Assembly: GCA_007116575.1 (NCBI GenBank)
Contig: SKIF01000093.1
Span: forward strand, 1-50,215
Length of the DNA stretch: 50,215 bases
DNA from: Paracoccaceae bacterium
Lineage (GTDB): Bacteria; Pseudomonadota; Alphaproteobacteria; Rhodobacterales; Rhodobacteraceae
Reading direction: 5' to 3'
In this document: in pieces, positions 26,369 through 34,895 of the stretch
Numbering within the stretch: the stretch's first letter is position 1
Layout: each line of letters begins with the position of its first letter
Position numbers and translations under genes: made by a program
The notes under the pieces: generated by a model
The model's input: only the letters and a program-made list of their open reading frames with translations
What the model was told of the DNA's origin: nothing
Databases searched by the model: none

Positions 26369-26959
26369 ATGCAAAATACCTCCGAGGACCGCCCGCAGCC
26401 ATCCGCTTCGATCTTGCACATGGGAACGCAAACGGGCAATGTTCCCGGCGCATCTGGAAATAGGCAGCGGGCCGTGATTGACCGATCTTCCGAAACCCTA
26501 ATCGCGCTGCGGCGCATCGTTCATGCGCTGGAAACGAATGCACGCGCAATGGCGCGGGCGTCGAACTTGACGCAGGCGCAGCTTCTGGTGTTGTTGGAGG
26601 TGGCCCATCATGGGCGCGAGATGCCGCGCGACATCGCGCGTGCGCTCGGTGTCGGGCAGGCCACGGTCACGCTGCAGATCGACAAACTGGAAGCGCGCGG
26701 GTTTGTCCGGCGCGAGCGTCGTCAGCAGGACCGGCGCGCAGTCTGGGTGATCCTGACCGACGAGGGGCGCGCGCTGATCGATGCGATCCCCGACCCGCTG
26801 CACCAGCGCTTCACCAAGCGTTTTGCAGGGCTCGAACCCTGGGAACAGACACTGCTGCTCAGCGTGACCCAGCGCCTGGGGTCGCTGTTTGACGCCGAGG
26901 ATGCTCCGGCCTTTCCCCAATCCGACGCGACAGCGGCTGAACGCGCCGCAGGGGGCTGA
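26369..26959 (+). CDS. MarR-type regulator of the ectoine operon (EctR/CosR-like)
   Basis: This 196-residue winged-helix MarR-family protein has NLTQAQLLVLLEVAHHG, the recognition helix region GVGQATVTLQIDKLEARGFVRRE and the wing QQDRRAVWVILTDEG. It is divergent from ectA, as are EctR- and CosR-type repressors in other ectoine producers, so control of ectABC by osmotic conditions is inferred. The start is uncertain: the ATG at 26369 lacks a ribosome-binding site, a TTG at 26348 overlaps the dyad, and an ATG at 26420 would remove a divergent N-terminal tail. Confidence 0.88.
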   Translation: MQNTSEDRPQPSASILHMGTQTGNVPGASGNRQRAVIDRSSETLIALRRIVHALETNARAMARASNLTQAQLLVLLEVAHHGREMPRDIARALGVGQATVTLQIDKLEARGFVRRERRQQDRRAVWVILTDEGRALIDAIPDPLHQRFTKRFAGLEPWEQTLLLSVTQRLGSLFDAEDAPAFPQSDATAAERAAGG

Positions 26960-27089
26960 CGCGGTTCGGAAGAGTCGCCGTTCTTTGCCTGTGGTCATGC
27001 GTGCCATTGAGGCGGCGATGCGTTCGCGCCGGTTGACGGCGGAGCGCCCGGCATCCGGCAGGCCCGCCCAGAACTGCACAGACGCGCTA

Positions 27090-27166
27090 TGGCGACCCCG
27101 GCAGGATTCGAACCTGCAACCTGCCCCTTAGGAGGGGGCTGCTCTATCCAGTTGAGCCACGGGGCC
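27090..27166 (-). tRNA. tRNA-Arg (anticodon CCT)
   Basis: A full cloverleaf reads on the minus strand: acceptor GGCCCCG pairing with CGGGGTC, a D-arm, the anticodon arm GCCCC-CTCCTAA-GGGGC with anticodon CCT, a T-arm with GGTTCGAATCC, discriminator G and an encoded CCA end. It decodes AGG. It is divergent from the LacI-type gene, 92 bp away. Confidence 0.97.
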
Positions 27167-27258
27167 ACAGGCGAAGCGCATACATGCTTTTGCCCCTCCT
27201 GTCACCACCTGCAGACGCTGGTTTTAGGCACTTGGAACCGAGGAAATGTGGCGCTAAC

Positions 27259-28329
27259 ATGCCGCTCACCACTGCCTTACAGGAAGCCAGAGCCTTGCCC
27301 CCCTATCTTCCCCCCGACGCGCACCGCCCGCTGACACTACGCGATGTGTCCGAGGCCAGTGGCGTGAGTGAGATGACCGTCAGCCGTGTTTTGCGCAATC
27401 GCGCCGATGTCTCGCCCGCCACCCGCGAGAAGGTGCTCGCCGCTGCCAAGACGCTGGGCTACGTGCCCAACAAGATTGCCGGGGCGCTGGCCAGTCAGCG
27501 GGTCAATCTGGTCGGTGTGGTGATCCCGTCACTTGCGAATATGGTCTTCCCCGAAGTGCTGCGCGGAATTTCCGAGGCGCTGGAGGATTCGGGCCTGCAG
27601 CCCGTTTTCGGCGCGACCGAATACAAGGCGGACCGCGAAGAGAATGTCATCTACGAGATGCTGTCCTGGCGGCCCTCGGGGATGATCGTGGCAGGGCTGG
27701 AACATTCCGAGGCCGCGCGGGCCATGCTTGCCAATTCCGGCATCCCGATTGTCGAGATCATGGATATCGATGGCACGCCCATCGATTCCATGGTCGGCAT
27801 CTCGCACCGGCGCGCAGGCCGTGAGATGGCCGAGACGATTCTGGCGGCGGGCTACCGGCGGATCGGGTTTCTGGGCTCCAAGATGCCCGACGATCACCGC
27901 GCGCGCAAACGGATGGAAGGGTTCTCCGAGGCGCTGCAGCAGGCCGGGTTGGAACTCGCCGCGACCGAGCATTACGCGGGCGGCTCGTCGCTGGCCAAGG
28001 GGCGTGAAATGACCGAGGCCATTCTCAACCGCGCGCCGGATCTGGATTTTCTGTATTACTCCAATGACATGATCGGGGCGGGCGGGTTGCTCTACTGTCT
28101 CGATCAGGGGCTGGACGTGCCCGGAAAGATCGGGCTGGCCGGTTTCAACGGGCTGGAATTGCTGGACGGGTTGCGGATGCGGCTGGCCACGACCGATGCT
28201 TGCCGCCGCGAGATCGGGGTCAGGGCCGCCGAGATCGTCATCGGTATTTCCGATGACGGCATCATCGGCGGCAAGCGGATCGAACTGGCCCCGCGCGTCG
28301 AGATCGGTGACACGATCCGCCGTGTCTGA
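27259..28329 (+). CDS. LacI/GalR-family transcriptional regulator (gluconate regulator-like)
   Basis: This 356-residue regulator has the LacI helix-turn-helix near residues 28-47 (LRDVSEASGVSEMTVSRVLR) and a periplasmic-binding-protein-like ligand domain. The LGYVPNKIAGALASQRVNLVG linker is typical of the GntR (gluconate) branch of LacI regulators, and no sugar genes adjoin, so its targets lie elsewhere or the call is only by similarity. The start at 27259 follows an AGGAAA at longer than normal spacing; the frame is open upstream to 27184 as well. Confidence 0.87.
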   Translation: MPLTTALQEARALPPYLPPDAHRPLTLRDVSEASGVSEMTVSRVLRNRADVSPATREKVLAAAKTLGYVPNKIAGALASQRVNLVGVVIPSLANMVFPEVLRGISEALEDSGLQPVFGATEYKADREENVIYEMLSWRPSGMIVAGLEHSEAARAMLANSGIPIVEIMDIDGTPIDSMVGISHRRAGREMAETILAAGYRRIGFLGSKMPDDHRARKRMEGFSEALQQAGLELAATEHYAGGSSLAKGREMTEAILNRAPDLDFLYYSNDMIGAGGLLYCLDQGLDVPGKIGLAGFNGLELLDGLRMRLATTDACRREIGVRAAEIVIGISDDGIIGGKRIELAPRVEIGDTIRRV

Positions 28330-28527
28330 TGCGACATCGGCCTGGTTGTGTCGCCGTGTTGGCAAAAGTGCACTCGGGCCGCGGCTATTGCCCGGGGCGC
28401 GCGTCCGGCCGTGTCATTTCATGCGCACGGGGTTGCCAAGCGGCGCGGGCCGGGAACGCTGTGTTCGAGAGACGCACCTGGTCGCGCTGGACTGTCTGCA
28501 ACAGCGATGTCGAGCCAAGCGCTGATC

Positions 28528-28604
28528 TGGTCGGAGTGAGAGGATTCGAACCTCCGACCCCCTGCTCCCGAAGCAGGTGCGCTACCAGGCTGCGCCACAC
28601 TCCG
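28528..28604 (-). tRNA. tRNA-Pro (anticodon CGG)
   Basis: The minus strand carries acceptor CGGAGTG pairing with CACTCCG, a D-arm, the anticodon arm CCTGC-TTCGGGA-GCAGG with anticodon CGG, a T-arm with GGTTCGAATCC, discriminator A and an encoded CCA. It decodes CCG. A well-spaced promoter lies upstream. The 198 bp between the LacI-type gene and this tRNA hold nothing I can identify. Confidence 0.97.
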
Positions 28605-28616
28605 ACCGTGGGACGG

Positions 28617-28645
28617 CGTATAGAAGAGCGCGCCAGAGTTGACAA
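28617..28645 (-). promoter_or_regulatory. Promoter of tRNA-Pro
   Basis: On the minus strand, TTGTCA (28645-28640) and TATACG (28622-28617) are 17 bp apart, and the tRNA 5-prime end is 13 bp beyond the -10 element. Confidence 0.6.
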
Positions 28646-28737
28646 GGGGCAGAGTGGCCCGGCGACGCGCGCACGGGCTTTCCAAGCCCGGCGGTTTTGC
28701 CTATTGAGGCCCGGTATGAAAAGGACTGACGCGCGCG

Positions 28738-29904
28738 ATGGAATTGATCACCACGACCGAAGCCCTGAGCGATTTTTGCGCGCAGGCTCATGACGCCCCC
28801 TATGTCACCATCGACACCGAGTTCCTGCGCGAGCGGACCTATTACTCGAAGCTTTGCCTGCTGCAGATGGCCTTGCCCGGCCCCGATGGCCCAGACTCGG
28901 GTCCGGCCGTTCTGGTAGATCCGCTGGCCGAGGGACTCTCGCTCGCGCCCTTCTATGCGCTGTTGCGCGATGAGAGCACGGTCAAGGTGCTCCATGCCGC
29001 GCGGCAGGATCTGGAGATCTTTCATTTCGACGGGCAGACCCTGCCGGTACCCCTGTTTGACACCCAGATCGCCGCCATGGTCTGCGGCTTTGGCGACCAG
29101 ATCGGTTACGAGACGCTGGTGCGCAAACTGGCCAAGGGCAGTATCGACAAGTCCTCGCGCTTCACCGACTGGTCACGCCGCCCGCTCTCGGAGGCGCAGT
29201 TGCGCTACGCGCTGGCCGATGTCACCCATCTGCGGGTGATCTACGAGCAGCTCGCGGCCAAGCTCGACGCCTCGGGGCGCGCGGGCTGGGTAGCCGAGGA
29301 ACTGGCGGTGCTCTCGGACCCCGAAACCTATGTCACCCACCCCGAAGACGCCTGGCAGCGGATCAAGACGCGCAATGATTCGGGTCGCTTTCTGGCCATC
29401 CTGCGCGAGTTGGCGGCGTTTCGCGAGAACCACGCCCAGTCGCGCAACGTGCCGCGGGCGCGTGTCTTCAAGGACGACGCGGCGCTGGAACTCGCCTCGG
29501 TCAAGCCGCGCAGCATCGAGGATCTGGGGCGCACGCGGCTTTTGCTACGCGAGGCGCGCAAGGGTGAGATCGCGCAGGGAATCCTCGACGCCGTGCAACG
29601 CGGTCTCGACTGCCCGCCAGAGGATTTCCCGGAGCTTGCCCGCGCGCGTGAGAACATGAATGTCAATCCGGCGCTGGCCGATCTGCTCCGCGTGCTGCTC
29701 AAGGCCAAATCCGACAGCACCGGGGTTGCGGCTAAGCTGATCGCAACAAGCTCGGATCTGGATGCGCTGGCGGCAGGGCTGCGCGATGTACCCGCGCTTT
29801 CTGGCTGGCGGGCGGATGTCTTCGGGCAGGATGCGCTGCGGCTTTGCCGGGGCGAGGTGGGGCTTGCGCTGAAGGGCAACTATGTCAAAGTGATCGCGCT
29901 CTGA
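28738..29904 (+). CDS. rnd: Ribonuclease D
   Basis: This DEDD-family 3-prime exonuclease trims tRNAs and other RNAs. The 388-residue product shows the DE of exonuclease motif I in VTIDTEFLRE, motif II in HAARQDLEIF and motif III with tyrosine in LRYALADVTHL. One HRDC domain (around AFRENHAQSRNVPRARVF) follows. It starts 133 bp after tRNA-Pro, on the opposite strand. Confidence 0.95.
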   Translation: MELITTTEALSDFCAQAHDAPYVTIDTEFLRERTYYSKLCLLQMALPGPDGPDSGPAVLVDPLAEGLSLAPFYALLRDESTVKVLHAARQDLEIFHFDGQTLPVPLFDTQIAAMVCGFGDQIGYETLVRKLAKGSIDKSSRFTDWSRRPLSEAQLRYALADVTHLRVIYEQLAAKLDASGRAGWVAEELAVLSDPETYVTHPEDAWQRIKTRNDSGRFLAILRELAAFRENHAQSRNVPRARVFKDDAALELASVKPRSIEDLGRTRLLLREARKGEIAQGILDAVQRGLDCPPEDFPELARARENMNVNPALADLLRVLLKAKSDSTGVAAKLIATSSDLDALAAGLRDVPALSGWRADVFGQDALRLCRGEVGLALKGNYVKVIAL

Positions 29905-29926
29905 ACGAGAGCGAGAGCAGGATCAG

Positions 29927-29942
29927 GGCTGCGGGCGCAGCC
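29927..29942. terminator. Short hairpin between convergent genes
   Basis: GGCTGCG and CGCAGCC are adjacent inverted repeats (about 6 bp of stem with a 4-nt loop) between the ends of rnd and the lipoprotein gene. It is a plausible weak terminator. Confidence 0.35.
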
Positions 29943-29973
29943 TGGGAGGTGCGACACCGCCCGGGACCGAAGT

Positions 29974-30441
29974 TCAGCGATTGACGCTGCGTGCGTTCTG
30001 AGCGCCGCGCACCACAACCCGCCGCACGCCGTCAATCCGCGGGGTCGGGATCTTGACCGCCGCACTGACCGTCCGCGACTGTTCGGTCGAGACCGGCATG
30101 GGCGTGCGCGGCTGGGCGACGACGAATTCATAGATCAGCGCGCCATCGACCGGGCGACCGCGATTGGTTTCGCGCAACTCCACATCCCACCAGCCCTGAG
30201 TCTCGGTCTGGCCGCTGGCGCGCAGCAGCGCGCCGCCGGTGGTGCGGATCAGCTCCATCTCGGTCACAAGGGGAACGAGGGCTCGCCGGTCAATCTCGGT
30301 CGCCCACCCGCCTGAAGGAGCCAGGGTTTCCGCGCTGTCGCGGCTGAACCAGTTGAACGGGTTGAGGCGCGAGTCACGCGCAGAGCCGCAGGCCCCCAGC
30401 GCGAGCACCAGTGCGAGCGATGCGAGAAGCGGCTTGTGCAT
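29974..30441 (-). CDS. Uncharacterised lipoprotein
   Basis: This 155-residue protein has a lipoprotein signal ending LGAC at residues 15-18, an N-terminal RLNPFNWF segment and a C-terminal domain beginning ATEIDRRALVPLV. Residues PRIDGVRRVVVRGAQNAR close the protein. No known enzymatic motif is visible. AAGGAT precedes the ATG at 30441; a longer open frame upstream is not protein-like. It is convergent with rnd and divergent from sufE. Confidence 0.8.
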   Translation of the reverse strand: MHKPLLASLALVLALGACGSARDSRLNPFNWFSRDSAETLAPSGGWATEIDRRALVPLVTEMELIRTTGGALLRASGQTETQGWWDVELRETNRGRPVDGALIYEFVVAQPRTPMPVSTEQSRTVSAAVKIPTPRIDGVRRVVVRGAQNARSVNR

Positions 30442-30613
30442 GAAGGATCCTTTCCCATCACCGTCCGGGGCGCGGTTCAGACCACGCTTGTCTTGGGTTA
30501 GCGTAATATCGAGGCGTTGAAAAGTGCCGAGCCGCGCTTGCGCCTGCGCAGGTGCTGGACGTGGCCCGCAAGGCACCTTAGGTGTAGCGCGATGTGACAA
30601 GGATTGCAGACCT

Positions 30614-31039
30614 ATGGCCAACGCCGCTTTTGAAGAGATTGTCGAAACCTTCGAGTTTCTGGACGACTGGGAAGACCGCTATCGCCATGTCATCGAGCTT
30701 GGCCGGGCCATGCCGCCGATGGAGGAGGCGCTCAAGACCCCGGCCACCAAGGTCGATGGCTGCGCAAGCCAGGTTTGGATCCATCCACGACTCGAAGGCA
30801 GCGGCGAGTCGGCGCAGTTTGATTTTGCCGGCGATAGCGACGCCATGATCGTGCGCGGGCTGATCGCGGTGTTGCACGCGCTCTACGCGGGCGCGAGCCT
30901 GCGCGAGCTCGGCGATATCGACGCTCAAGCCGAATTGCGCAGATTGGGGCTGGACGAGCATCTGTCCTCGCAACGCTCCAACGGGCTGCGCGCGATGGTG
31001 GCGCGGATTCAGGCGGTCGCGGCCGAGACGCGGCCCTGA
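30614..31039 (+). CDS. sufE: Cysteine desulfuration protein SufE
   Basis: SufE takes the persulfide from SufS and passes sulfur to the SufBCD scaffold. The 141-residue protein has the conserved active-site loop KVDGCASQVWI with cysteine C50 and the family N-terminus IVETFEFLDDWEDRYRHVIEL. It lies 4.3 kb before the suf operon on its own, so it is coordinately needed but separately transcribed. The ATG at 30614 gives the canonical N-terminus. Confidence 0.95.
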   Translation: MANAAFEEIVETFEFLDDWEDRYRHVIELGRAMPPMEEALKTPATKVDGCASQVWIHPRLEGSGESAQFDFAGDSDAMIVRGLIAVLHALYAGASLRELGDIDAQAELRRLGLDEHLSSQRSNGLRAMVARIQAVAAETRP

Positions 31040-31183
31040 GCGGCGCGAGCAGCACAGACCCGCCGACGCTTTGCTTTGCTGCGGCAGAGTCATCAGAATT
31101 TTTGGCAAGATAAAACCGGGATGGCTTGCAGGGTCGCGCGGTTTGGGTCATGTCACCGTGACAGCAGCGACAGGGAGAGGACA

Positions 31184-32113
31184 ATGAGCCGCGCATTCGT
31201 TTTTCCGGGGCAGGGGGCGCAAACCATCGGTATGGGGCGCGCGTTGGCAGACACCTATCCGGGCGCGCGGGCGGTGTTCGAGGAAGTGGACGAGGCGCTT
31301 GGCACAGCGCTTTCGCGGTTGATCTGGGAGGGTGAAATCGCGGAGCTGACGCTTACCGCCAATGCCCAGCCGGCGCTGATGGCGACCTCGCTGGCCGCGA
31401 TGCGCGCGCTCGAGGCCGAGGGGGTGCAGGTGACGGATGCGGCCTTTGTGGCGGGGCATTCACTAGGGGAGTATTCTGCACTGGCGGCGGCGGGTAGCCT
31501 CAGCCTGGCTGACACTGCGCGGCTCTTGCGCCTGCGCGGGCAGGCGATGCAGGCCGCAGTCCCAGTGGGCGAGGGCGCGATGGCCGCGCTGTTGGGGCTT
31601 GATTTCCAGACTGCCGCAGAGGTGGCGCAGGAGGCCGCAGCGGAGCAGGTCTGTCAGGCCGCAAATGACAACGACCCCGCGCAGGTGGTGGTGTCGGGCC
31701 ACAAGGCGGCGGTCGAGCGCGCGGTCGAGATCGCCAAGGCGCGTGGCGCGCGCCGCGCCATGCTGCTGCCGGTTTCGGCCCCGTTCCATTGCGCGCTGAT
31801 GCAACCCGCCGCCGAGGCCATGGCCGAGGCGCTGAAAACCGTGACGCTCAGCGCGCCCGCGGTGCCGCTGGTCGCCAATGTCCGTGCCGAGGCGGTGCAT
31901 GAGCCTGAGGAGATCCGTGCGCTGCTGGTTGAACAGGTTACCGGGTCAGTGCGCTGGCGCGAGTCGGTGCAGTGTATGGCAGGGCAGGGGGTGAACGCCT
32001 TCTGGGAAATTGGTGCGGGCAAGGCGCTCTCGGGCATGATCCGGCGGATCGTCAAAGAGGCCGAGACGCGCAATTTCGGCACGCCCGAGGATGTGGCCGC
32101 GCTTGCCGGGTGA
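31184..32113 (+). CDS. fabD: Malonyl-CoA:acyl carrier protein transacylase
   Basis: FabD loads malonyl groups onto acyl carrier protein for fatty acid synthesis. The 309-residue protein has FPGQGAQ (residues 7-13) at the N-terminus, the GHSLGEYSA nucleophile motif with S93, and PFHCALM carrying the histidine. AGGGAGAGG precedes the ATG at 31184. Unlike the common fabD-fabG-acpP clustering, it stands alone here. Confidence 0.96.
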   Translation: MSRAFVFPGQGAQTIGMGRALADTYPGARAVFEEVDEALGTALSRLIWEGEIAELTLTANAQPALMATSLAAMRALEAEGVQVTDAAFVAGHSLGEYSALAAAGSLSLADTARLLRLRGQAMQAAVPVGEGAMAALLGLDFQTAAEVAQEAAAEQVCQAANDNDPAQVVVSGHKAAVERAVEIAKARGARRAMLLPVSAPFHCALMQPAAEAMAEALKTVTLSAPAVPLVANVRAEAVHEPEEIRALLVEQVTGSVRWRESVQCMAGQGVNAFWEIGAGKALSGMIRRIVKEAETRNFGTPEDVAALAG

Positions 32114-32150
32114 CGGCCCGCCCCCCGGCCCGCAGGGCCTGTGATGGTGT

Positions 32151-32171
32151 GCCCGGCCAGCAGGGCCGGGC
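32151..32171. terminator. Hairpin between convergent fabD and SYLF gene
   Basis: GCCCGGCC and GGCCGGGC form an 8-bp stem with loop AGCAG, 37 bp after fabD and 14 bp before the end of the convergent gene. It is a probable bidirectional terminator. Confidence 0.5.
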
Positions 32172-32185
32172 CACTGGGATCGCGT

Positions 32186-32743
32186 TCAGGGAATGATGCG
32201 GGTGTATTTCACCCCGGCCAGCGAAGCGCCCGCCAGAATGCCTGACTGGCCGAAGACCACAGCGATCACGGGGGCGAATTGCGTCGTGGTCTCAGCCCCC
32301 ATCGAGCCGCCCTGTGTCGGTACGGCATAGCGCAGATCGGCGCTTGCGGCCCAGCCGGGCGAGTAGCGGAAATCCGACAGTGCCTGCTCGGTCATGAAAA
32401 ACAGCGCGTGGGCATATTGCTGTGCGCCTGCCTGAAAACCGAAACTGGCCCGCGTGGCCGAGTAGTAATCGACCGTCGCATCCTGGATCCGCAATGCGCC
32501 CCGCCCGTAGGCGCCGCCGACGAACAGCCCGGCCTCGGTCACGACCGGGATATACAGGATCCCGCGCGATTTCTCGAACAGCTCTTCCAGTGAGGGATAA
32601 GTGTTGCGCAGGTAGTCGCGCGCGGCGTCTACACGCGCGTCGAGCGCCGCCGCGCCTTCGCCGCCGATAGGGTTCGAGCAGGCCGCGAGCGACAGCCCGG
32701 CCAGCCCGCTGAGCGTGAATGCACGCCTGTTGAGATATGTCAT
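32186..32743 (-). CDS. SYLF-domain (YSC84-type) lipoprotein
   Basis: This 185-residue protein has an N-terminus with a twin-arginine-like NRRAFTLSG and the lipobox LAAC (residues 19-22), so it may be a Tat-exported lipoprotein. The body matches the lipid-binding SYLF/Ysc84 domain, with FEKSRGILYIPVVTEAGLFVGG and AVVFGQSGILAGASLAG. SYLF proteins bind phosphoinositides in eukaryotes; the bacterial role is unclear. The ATG at 32743 is chosen for the signal; the frame is open 38 codons upstream. Confidence 0.85.
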   Translation of the reverse strand: MTYLNRRAFTLSGLAGLSLAACSNPIGGEGAAALDARVDAARDYLRNTYPSLEELFEKSRGILYIPVVTEAGLFVGGAYGRGALRIQDATVDYYSATRASFGFQAGAQQYAHALFFMTEQALSDFRYSPGWAASADLRYAVPTQGGSMGAETTTQFAPVIAVVFGQSGILAGASLAGVKYTRIIP

Positions 32744-32867
32744 GCTCTGCCTCTTGGTAAAACCTGGCGCTTCTGACCGCGCCTTGAGCCACACGTTACA
32801 ATCAAAGCGACAGCTTGTCATCCACCCATCGCGGTATTCTGCGGCAGCTTGCCACAAGATGTTGCGA

Positions 32868-33872
32868 TCAGCCGCGCAGGGCCTTGGCGACGCGCGGGGC
32901 GAAATAGCTCAGTACCCCGTCGCACCCCGCCCGCCTGAAGGCCAGCAGACTCTCGAACATGACCTTTTCGCTATCAAGCCAGCCATTCTGCGCCGCTGCC
33001 ATCAGCATCGCATATTCGCCCGAGACCTGATAGGCGAAAGTCGGGCGCTGAAAGCGGTCCTTTACCGCGCGGCAGATATCCAGATAGGGCATGCCGGGCT
33101 TGACCATGACCATATCTGCGCCCTCGGCCAGATCGCGGGCGACACAGGCCAGCGCCTCGGCCGCGTTGGCGGGGTTGATCTGGTAGGTCGCCTTGTCGCC
33201 CACCAGCCGCCCCGAGGCCCCGACCGCATCACGGAACGGGCCATAGAAGCCAGATGCAAATTTCGCGGCATAAGACAGGATCGCCACGTCGCTGTATCCC
33301 TCGGCTTCCAGCGCCATGCGCAGCGCGCCGATGCGGCCATCCATCATGTCCGACGGCCCTAGGATATCCGCCCCTGCCTCGGCCTGCGCGAGCCCCATCT
33401 TGACCAGTGCGGCCACCGTGTCATCATTGACGATCTCGCCATCCACCACGAAGCCGTCATGGCCATTCGCGTTATAGGGGTCGAGCGCGATATCGGTCAT
33501 CACCATCAACTCGGGCAGGCGTGCCTTCAACATGCGGATCGCGCGGTTGGTCAGGTTCTCGGGGTTCCACGCCTCTTCGCAACTTTCGGTGCGCAAGTCC
33601 GGGTCAGTATAGGGAAACAGGCAGATCGCGGGGATGCCCAGGTCCAGCGCGTTCTCAGCAGCGGCCATCAACCGGTCGAGCGAGAGCCGCGCCACTCCGG
33701 GCAGTGAAGGGATCGGCTCTTCCACGCCTTCGCCCTCGCGGATGAAGACCGGCCAGATCAGATCACCCGCCGAAAGCCCGTGTTCGCGCACCATCTCGCG
33801 CAGGGCACGGGTACGGCGCAAGCGGCGCATGCGGGCGGCGGGAAAGGGTGCGGGGGGCGTGGCAGGGGTCAT
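32868..33872 (-). CDS. hemB: Delta-aminolevulinic acid dehydratase (porphobilinogen synthase)
   Basis: HemB joins two 5-aminolevulinate molecules into porphobilinogen for heme, cobalamin and bacteriochlorophyll. The 334-residue protein has both Schiff-base lysine motifs (YAAKFASGFYGPFRD and VMVKPGMPYLD). The metal-site segment reads DIALDPYNANGHDG, without the cysteines of zinc enzymes, so a magnesium-type or metal-independent enzyme is expected. The gene is in its own unit, with the next minus-strand gene starting 97 bp upstream. Confidence 0.96.
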   Translation of the reverse strand: MTPATPPAPFPAARMRRLRRTRALREMVREHGLSAGDLIWPVFIREGEGVEEPIPSLPGVARLSLDRLMAAAENALDLGIPAICLFPYTDPDLRTESCEEAWNPENLTNRAIRMLKARLPELMVMTDIALDPYNANGHDGFVVDGEIVNDDTVAALVKMGLAQAEAGADILGPSDMMDGRIGALRMALEAEGYSDVAILSYAAKFASGFYGPFRDAVGASGRLVGDKATYQINPANAAEALACVARDLAEGADMVMVKPGMPYLDICRAVKDRFQRPTFAYQVSGEYAMLMAAAQNGWLDSEKVMFESLLAFRRAGCDGVLSYFAPRVAKALRG

Positions 33873-33969
33873 GTGGCAGGGCCTTTGCAGAAGATCCTGC
33901 TCTTCGTGCCATGCCTGCCCGGTGAAGGAAAGCCCCGCCTGCGTGCCCTGTGCCCGTGTCGGGTGCGCC

Positions 33970-34629
33970 TTAGCGCGTGCTTTCAGTCAGGCGGCGGGTG
34001 ACATAGTCGCGCACATTGTCCAGCATGGGCTGCATATGGCGCTCGTCATCCTTGAAGAAGTGGTCTGCCCCCTCGACCTCGGTGTGGGTGATGGTGATGC
34101 CGCGCTGTTCCTGCAGCTTGGCGACCAGCGATTTCGTGTCGCGCGGGGGGGCGATCCGGTCGGCGGTGCCATTGATGATCAGCCCCGAGGCCGGACAGGG
34201 TGCAAGGAAGCTGAAATCATAGAGATTCGCCGGTGGAGCAACCGAGATAAAGCCAGTGATATCGGGCCGGCGCATCAGCAGTTGCATGCCGATCCAGGCC
34301 CCGAAGCTGAACCCGGCCACCCAGCAATGGCGCGCGTTCTGCGACATGGACTGCACATAGTCGAGCGCTGCGGCGGCATCGGATAATTCGCCTACGCCCT
34401 GATCATATTCGCCCTGGCTGCGCCCCACGCCGCGAAAGTTGAACCGCAACACCGAAAAGCCGATCTTGTGGAAGGTGTAATGCAGATTGTAGACGACCTT
34501 GTTGTTCATTGTGCCGCCGAATTGCGGATGCGGGTGCAGCACGATGGCGATGGGGGCGTCGGGCTTGGCTTGCGGGTGGTAGCGGCCTTCTAGGCGGCCT
34601 TCGGGGCCGGGAAAGATGATTTCGGGCAT
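33970..34629 (-). CDS. Alpha/beta hydrolase divergent from iscR
   Basis: This 219-residue hydrolase has HPHPQFGGTMNNKVV near the N-terminus, the nucleophile elbow GFSFGAW, an aspartate in NGTADRIAP and a histidine in GADHFF. The family is typical of dienelactone-hydrolase-like or peptidase-S9-like folds; the substrate is unknown. The start MPEIIFPGPEG at 34629 is chosen as the family start. It is divergent from iscR, and similar genes often accompany the iscR-suf cluster in alphaproteobacteria (from memory). Confidence 0.85.
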   Translation of the reverse strand: MPEIIFPGPEGRLEGRYHPQAKPDAPIAIVLHPHPQFGGTMNNKVVYNLHYTFHKIGFSVLRFNFRGVGRSQGEYDQGVGELSDAAAALDYVQSMSQNARHCWVAGFSFGAWIGMQLLMRRPDITGFISVAPPANLYDFSFLAPCPASGLIINGTADRIAPPRDTKSLVAKLQEQRGITITHTEVEGADHFFKDDERHMQPMLDNVRDYVTRRLTESTR

Positions 34630-34714
34630 AGGGGCCTTATCCTCGGGTCGCAGGGCAGTCAGGCTGCGCCGCGCAGCAAATGGGGAGCACCTGACCAGCA
34701 CGGGTGCAGAAATC

Positions 34715-34752
34715 TTGACTCTTTGGTTCAGGCATTTTAGAAGGATTCTAAA
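34715..34752 (+). promoter_or_regulatory. iscR promoter with IscR-type box
   Basis: TTGACT (34715-34720), a 17-bp spacer and TAGAAG (34738-34743) suggest a promoter. A perfect inverted repeat TTTAGAA-GGA-TTCTAAA (34736-34752) overlaps the -10 element. The same TAGAA-N3-TTCTA core recurs inside the next gene. Autorepression by IscR is the simplest reading. Confidence 0.65.
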
Positions 34753-34895
34753 TTGCAGTTGATCCGGCAGCGATTGCCAAGGACGCTGTTGTCCCGAGCG
34801 TGCCCGATGTAGGCGCGCGACGGGCGCGCGTCAACCGGTTTGCTGCCAGACGTCGTCGGGCGTGGCTTGCCCGCCGCCAATGCCGGGGGGCCGTG

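Noticed and set aside
27167-27258. Promoter for tRNA-Arg
   Set aside because: GTGACA and TGTATG on the minus strand are only 15 bp apart, which is too weak to list.
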